Shown in pieces: positions 32,357 through 33,466 of a stretch of DNA of 33,466 nt. The stretch is taken from the NCBI GenBank assembly GCA_024364805.1, contig CM044497.1, forward strand, positions 15,006,348 to 15,039,813, given 5' to 3'. The notes beneath the pieces are model-generated. The model was not told the DNA's origin, made no database searches, and worked only from the letters and a program-made list of their open reading frames with translations. This stretch comes from Euprymna scolopes (lineage: Eukaryota; Mollusca; Cephalopoda; Sepiida; Sepiolidae). The translations under genes were made by a program, and so were the position numbers. Position 1 is the first letter of the stretch. The number at the start of each line of letters is the position of its first letter.

Positions 32357-32835
32357 AGTTTTTTTTCGTTTTTTACACAGTGATCACCACTTATCAAGGC
32401 CCGGAAGCCACTCAGGGATAAGGGTTATTGCAAGTACATTACGTTAATGTGGAGATTTGATGAAGTGTTTAATTAAAGGGGCGGTTCATTAGGAATTTGT
32501 TAACATTGGACTTGAAGACATCCAAGTTGTAGTCCGGAGGGAAGCAGGCAGACGGAACAGAGTTCCACAGTCGTGCAGTTCTAAGAAAGAAGCTTTGTTC
32601 ATGGAATCCGCGTTTTGATTTAGGCACAGATATAGAGTGGGGGAAATTTTTCACAGTGGATTCAGCTAGACGGGTGTTTTTCGTGAAAGATTGGCGAGGG
32701 GGGACCAGAGATTGGAGTTCAGAGGAGCACCTGCCATGGAAATAACGATAAAACAAGGATAGGCTCGCAACGTTTCTTCTGTGGAAGAGAGGTTGCAGGG
32801 TAGAGAAAAGGGCATCCCCCACTAAGCCCACTAGT
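32357..32835 (-). pseudogene. 5'-truncated LINE fragment: RT C-terminus and 3' tail
   Basis: The minus strand 32831-32469 is open for 120 codons. It matches the C-terminal end of non-LTR retrotransposon ORF2 (CR1/Jockey type): HRRNVASLSLFYRYFHGRCS, then LVPP...FTKNTRLAES, then SFFLRTARLWNSVPSACFPP.YNLDVFKSNVNKFL. The family pattern is RR..A.L.L.YK...G.C...L..L.P, R.TR, F.P.T..LWN.LP, and L..FK..V...L. Downstream (32468-32357) is a 3' UTR with CCTTGATAAGTGGTGATCAC and an A-rich end. The frame is intact over this length, so the insertion is younger than the other LINE relics, but it lacks the RT core and is dead on arrival. Confidence 0.8.
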
Positions 32836-33466
32836 GTTTAGAAAAATCTATGAAATTAAAGAATGCCAGGTTAGGATAGATCAACATAATCGTATTCAAT
32901 TCATATTGATTTGAAGTTAGTTTCGTTTTTTTTTTAACTGTAAATTACGTAATTCATTATGAAATATTGGATTAAAATATTTTTAATTTATTTATACATA
33001 ATAAATATTGCCACTAAGATTAAATGCCTACTATCATTAAAGGTGAAATTTAAAGAGGAATTCTAAGTGGCGAGCCGTTAAATTTGCGAATGTTCGTAGA
33101 ATCGTGGAAAGAAATAAGGAACAGCCAGTGAATTCGGAAGACATGCTGTCTGCGTAAATAAGTAATTAGAGTAGAGAATATGCCAACATCTGAGAATGTC
33201 TATACTGAAGAGGCGTGATTTTTCTGCTAGTTGCGATGATAGAAAACACTTACACGGAGTAGTTACAAACAGACTAATTTTTCGTAGCACGCTTCGTGGA
33301 AATATTTGTGAAACAAGCACATGGATGCAATATGAACAAGGGATTGAGCTTGTCAGACAGTGATTGACTCTCTAGAAATATAAGATATTGAGAAATATGT
33401 TATTTCTAGCTCGATGGAAGACGTTCATGTTTTTTGAAGCAGACTTTGCAGTACACAATAAGTCAA
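32836..33466. other. No gene seen
   Basis: AT-rich sequence to the end of the window. A minus-strand open frame at 33078-33320 has no recognisable motif. Confidence 0.45.

Overview
This window reads as non-coding, repeat-rich DNA from an invertebrate animal. It is AT-rich and carries long (TA)n tracts and trinucleotide runs. It holds pieces of non-LTR retrotransposons, a Tc1/mariner copy, a 5S-rRNA-derived repeat, a tRNA-derived repeat, and an old LTR element with a DNA transposon nested in it. A mollusc (for example a cephalopod) would fit, but the sequence alone does not fix the phylum. I found no convincing host protein-coding gene. Nearly every recognisable coding stretch belongs to a mobile element, and most are decayed.

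Layout. Bases 1-9200 hold a degenerate ~150-bp tandem array, (TA)n, two LINE reverse-transcriptase relics (about 1668-2050 and 8190-8335), a large head-to-head inverted repeat (3334-3903), two microsatellites, and a GC-richer promoter-like patch near 8930-9110. Bases 9200-14000 hold two direct copies of an unnamed ~290-bp repeat (about 9755 and 12795), a 5S-rRNA-like repeat (10790-11035), a short tandem set, a GC-rich patch and a retroposon 3' end with a terminal hairpin. Bases 14010-28321 are one Ty3/Gypsy-type LTR element with gag, RNase H, integrase and an F-type envelope region. It is an old, heavily broken fossil. Its 3' LTR is split by a 3.3-kb DNA transposon (24574-27880) with ~335-bp terminal inverted repeats, a 7-bp target duplication and a decayed transposase on the minus strand. 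Bases 28322-33466 hold a (TA)n tract, a Tc1/mariner copy (29337-30957), a 149-bp near-perfect hairpin, a tRNA-like head joined to a hammerhead-ribozyme-like core (31175-31350), another TA tract and a 5'-truncated LINE fragment on the minus strand.

The two most interesting signals are these. (1) At 31255-31293 the core CTGATGA / 4-bp stem II / GAAAC-ATGT-GTC of a type I hammerhead ribozyme with minimal stem III lies directly after a tRNA-Arg(UCU)-like pol III promoter head. This suggests a SINE-like element that makes self-cleaving RNA. (2) The nested DNA transposon has a transposase with the motifs WDGT, FDTT, CRHH and AERG and a 7-bp target duplication. I cannot place it with confidence in a named superfamily.

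Relative order of events: the LTR element inserted first. The DNA transposon came much later, because its two TIRs still match at about 95% while the LTRs differ at roughly a fifth of positions outside one conserved block. The Tc1 copy inserted next to or within a TA tract, and its right end stops exactly where the 149-bp hairpin begins.
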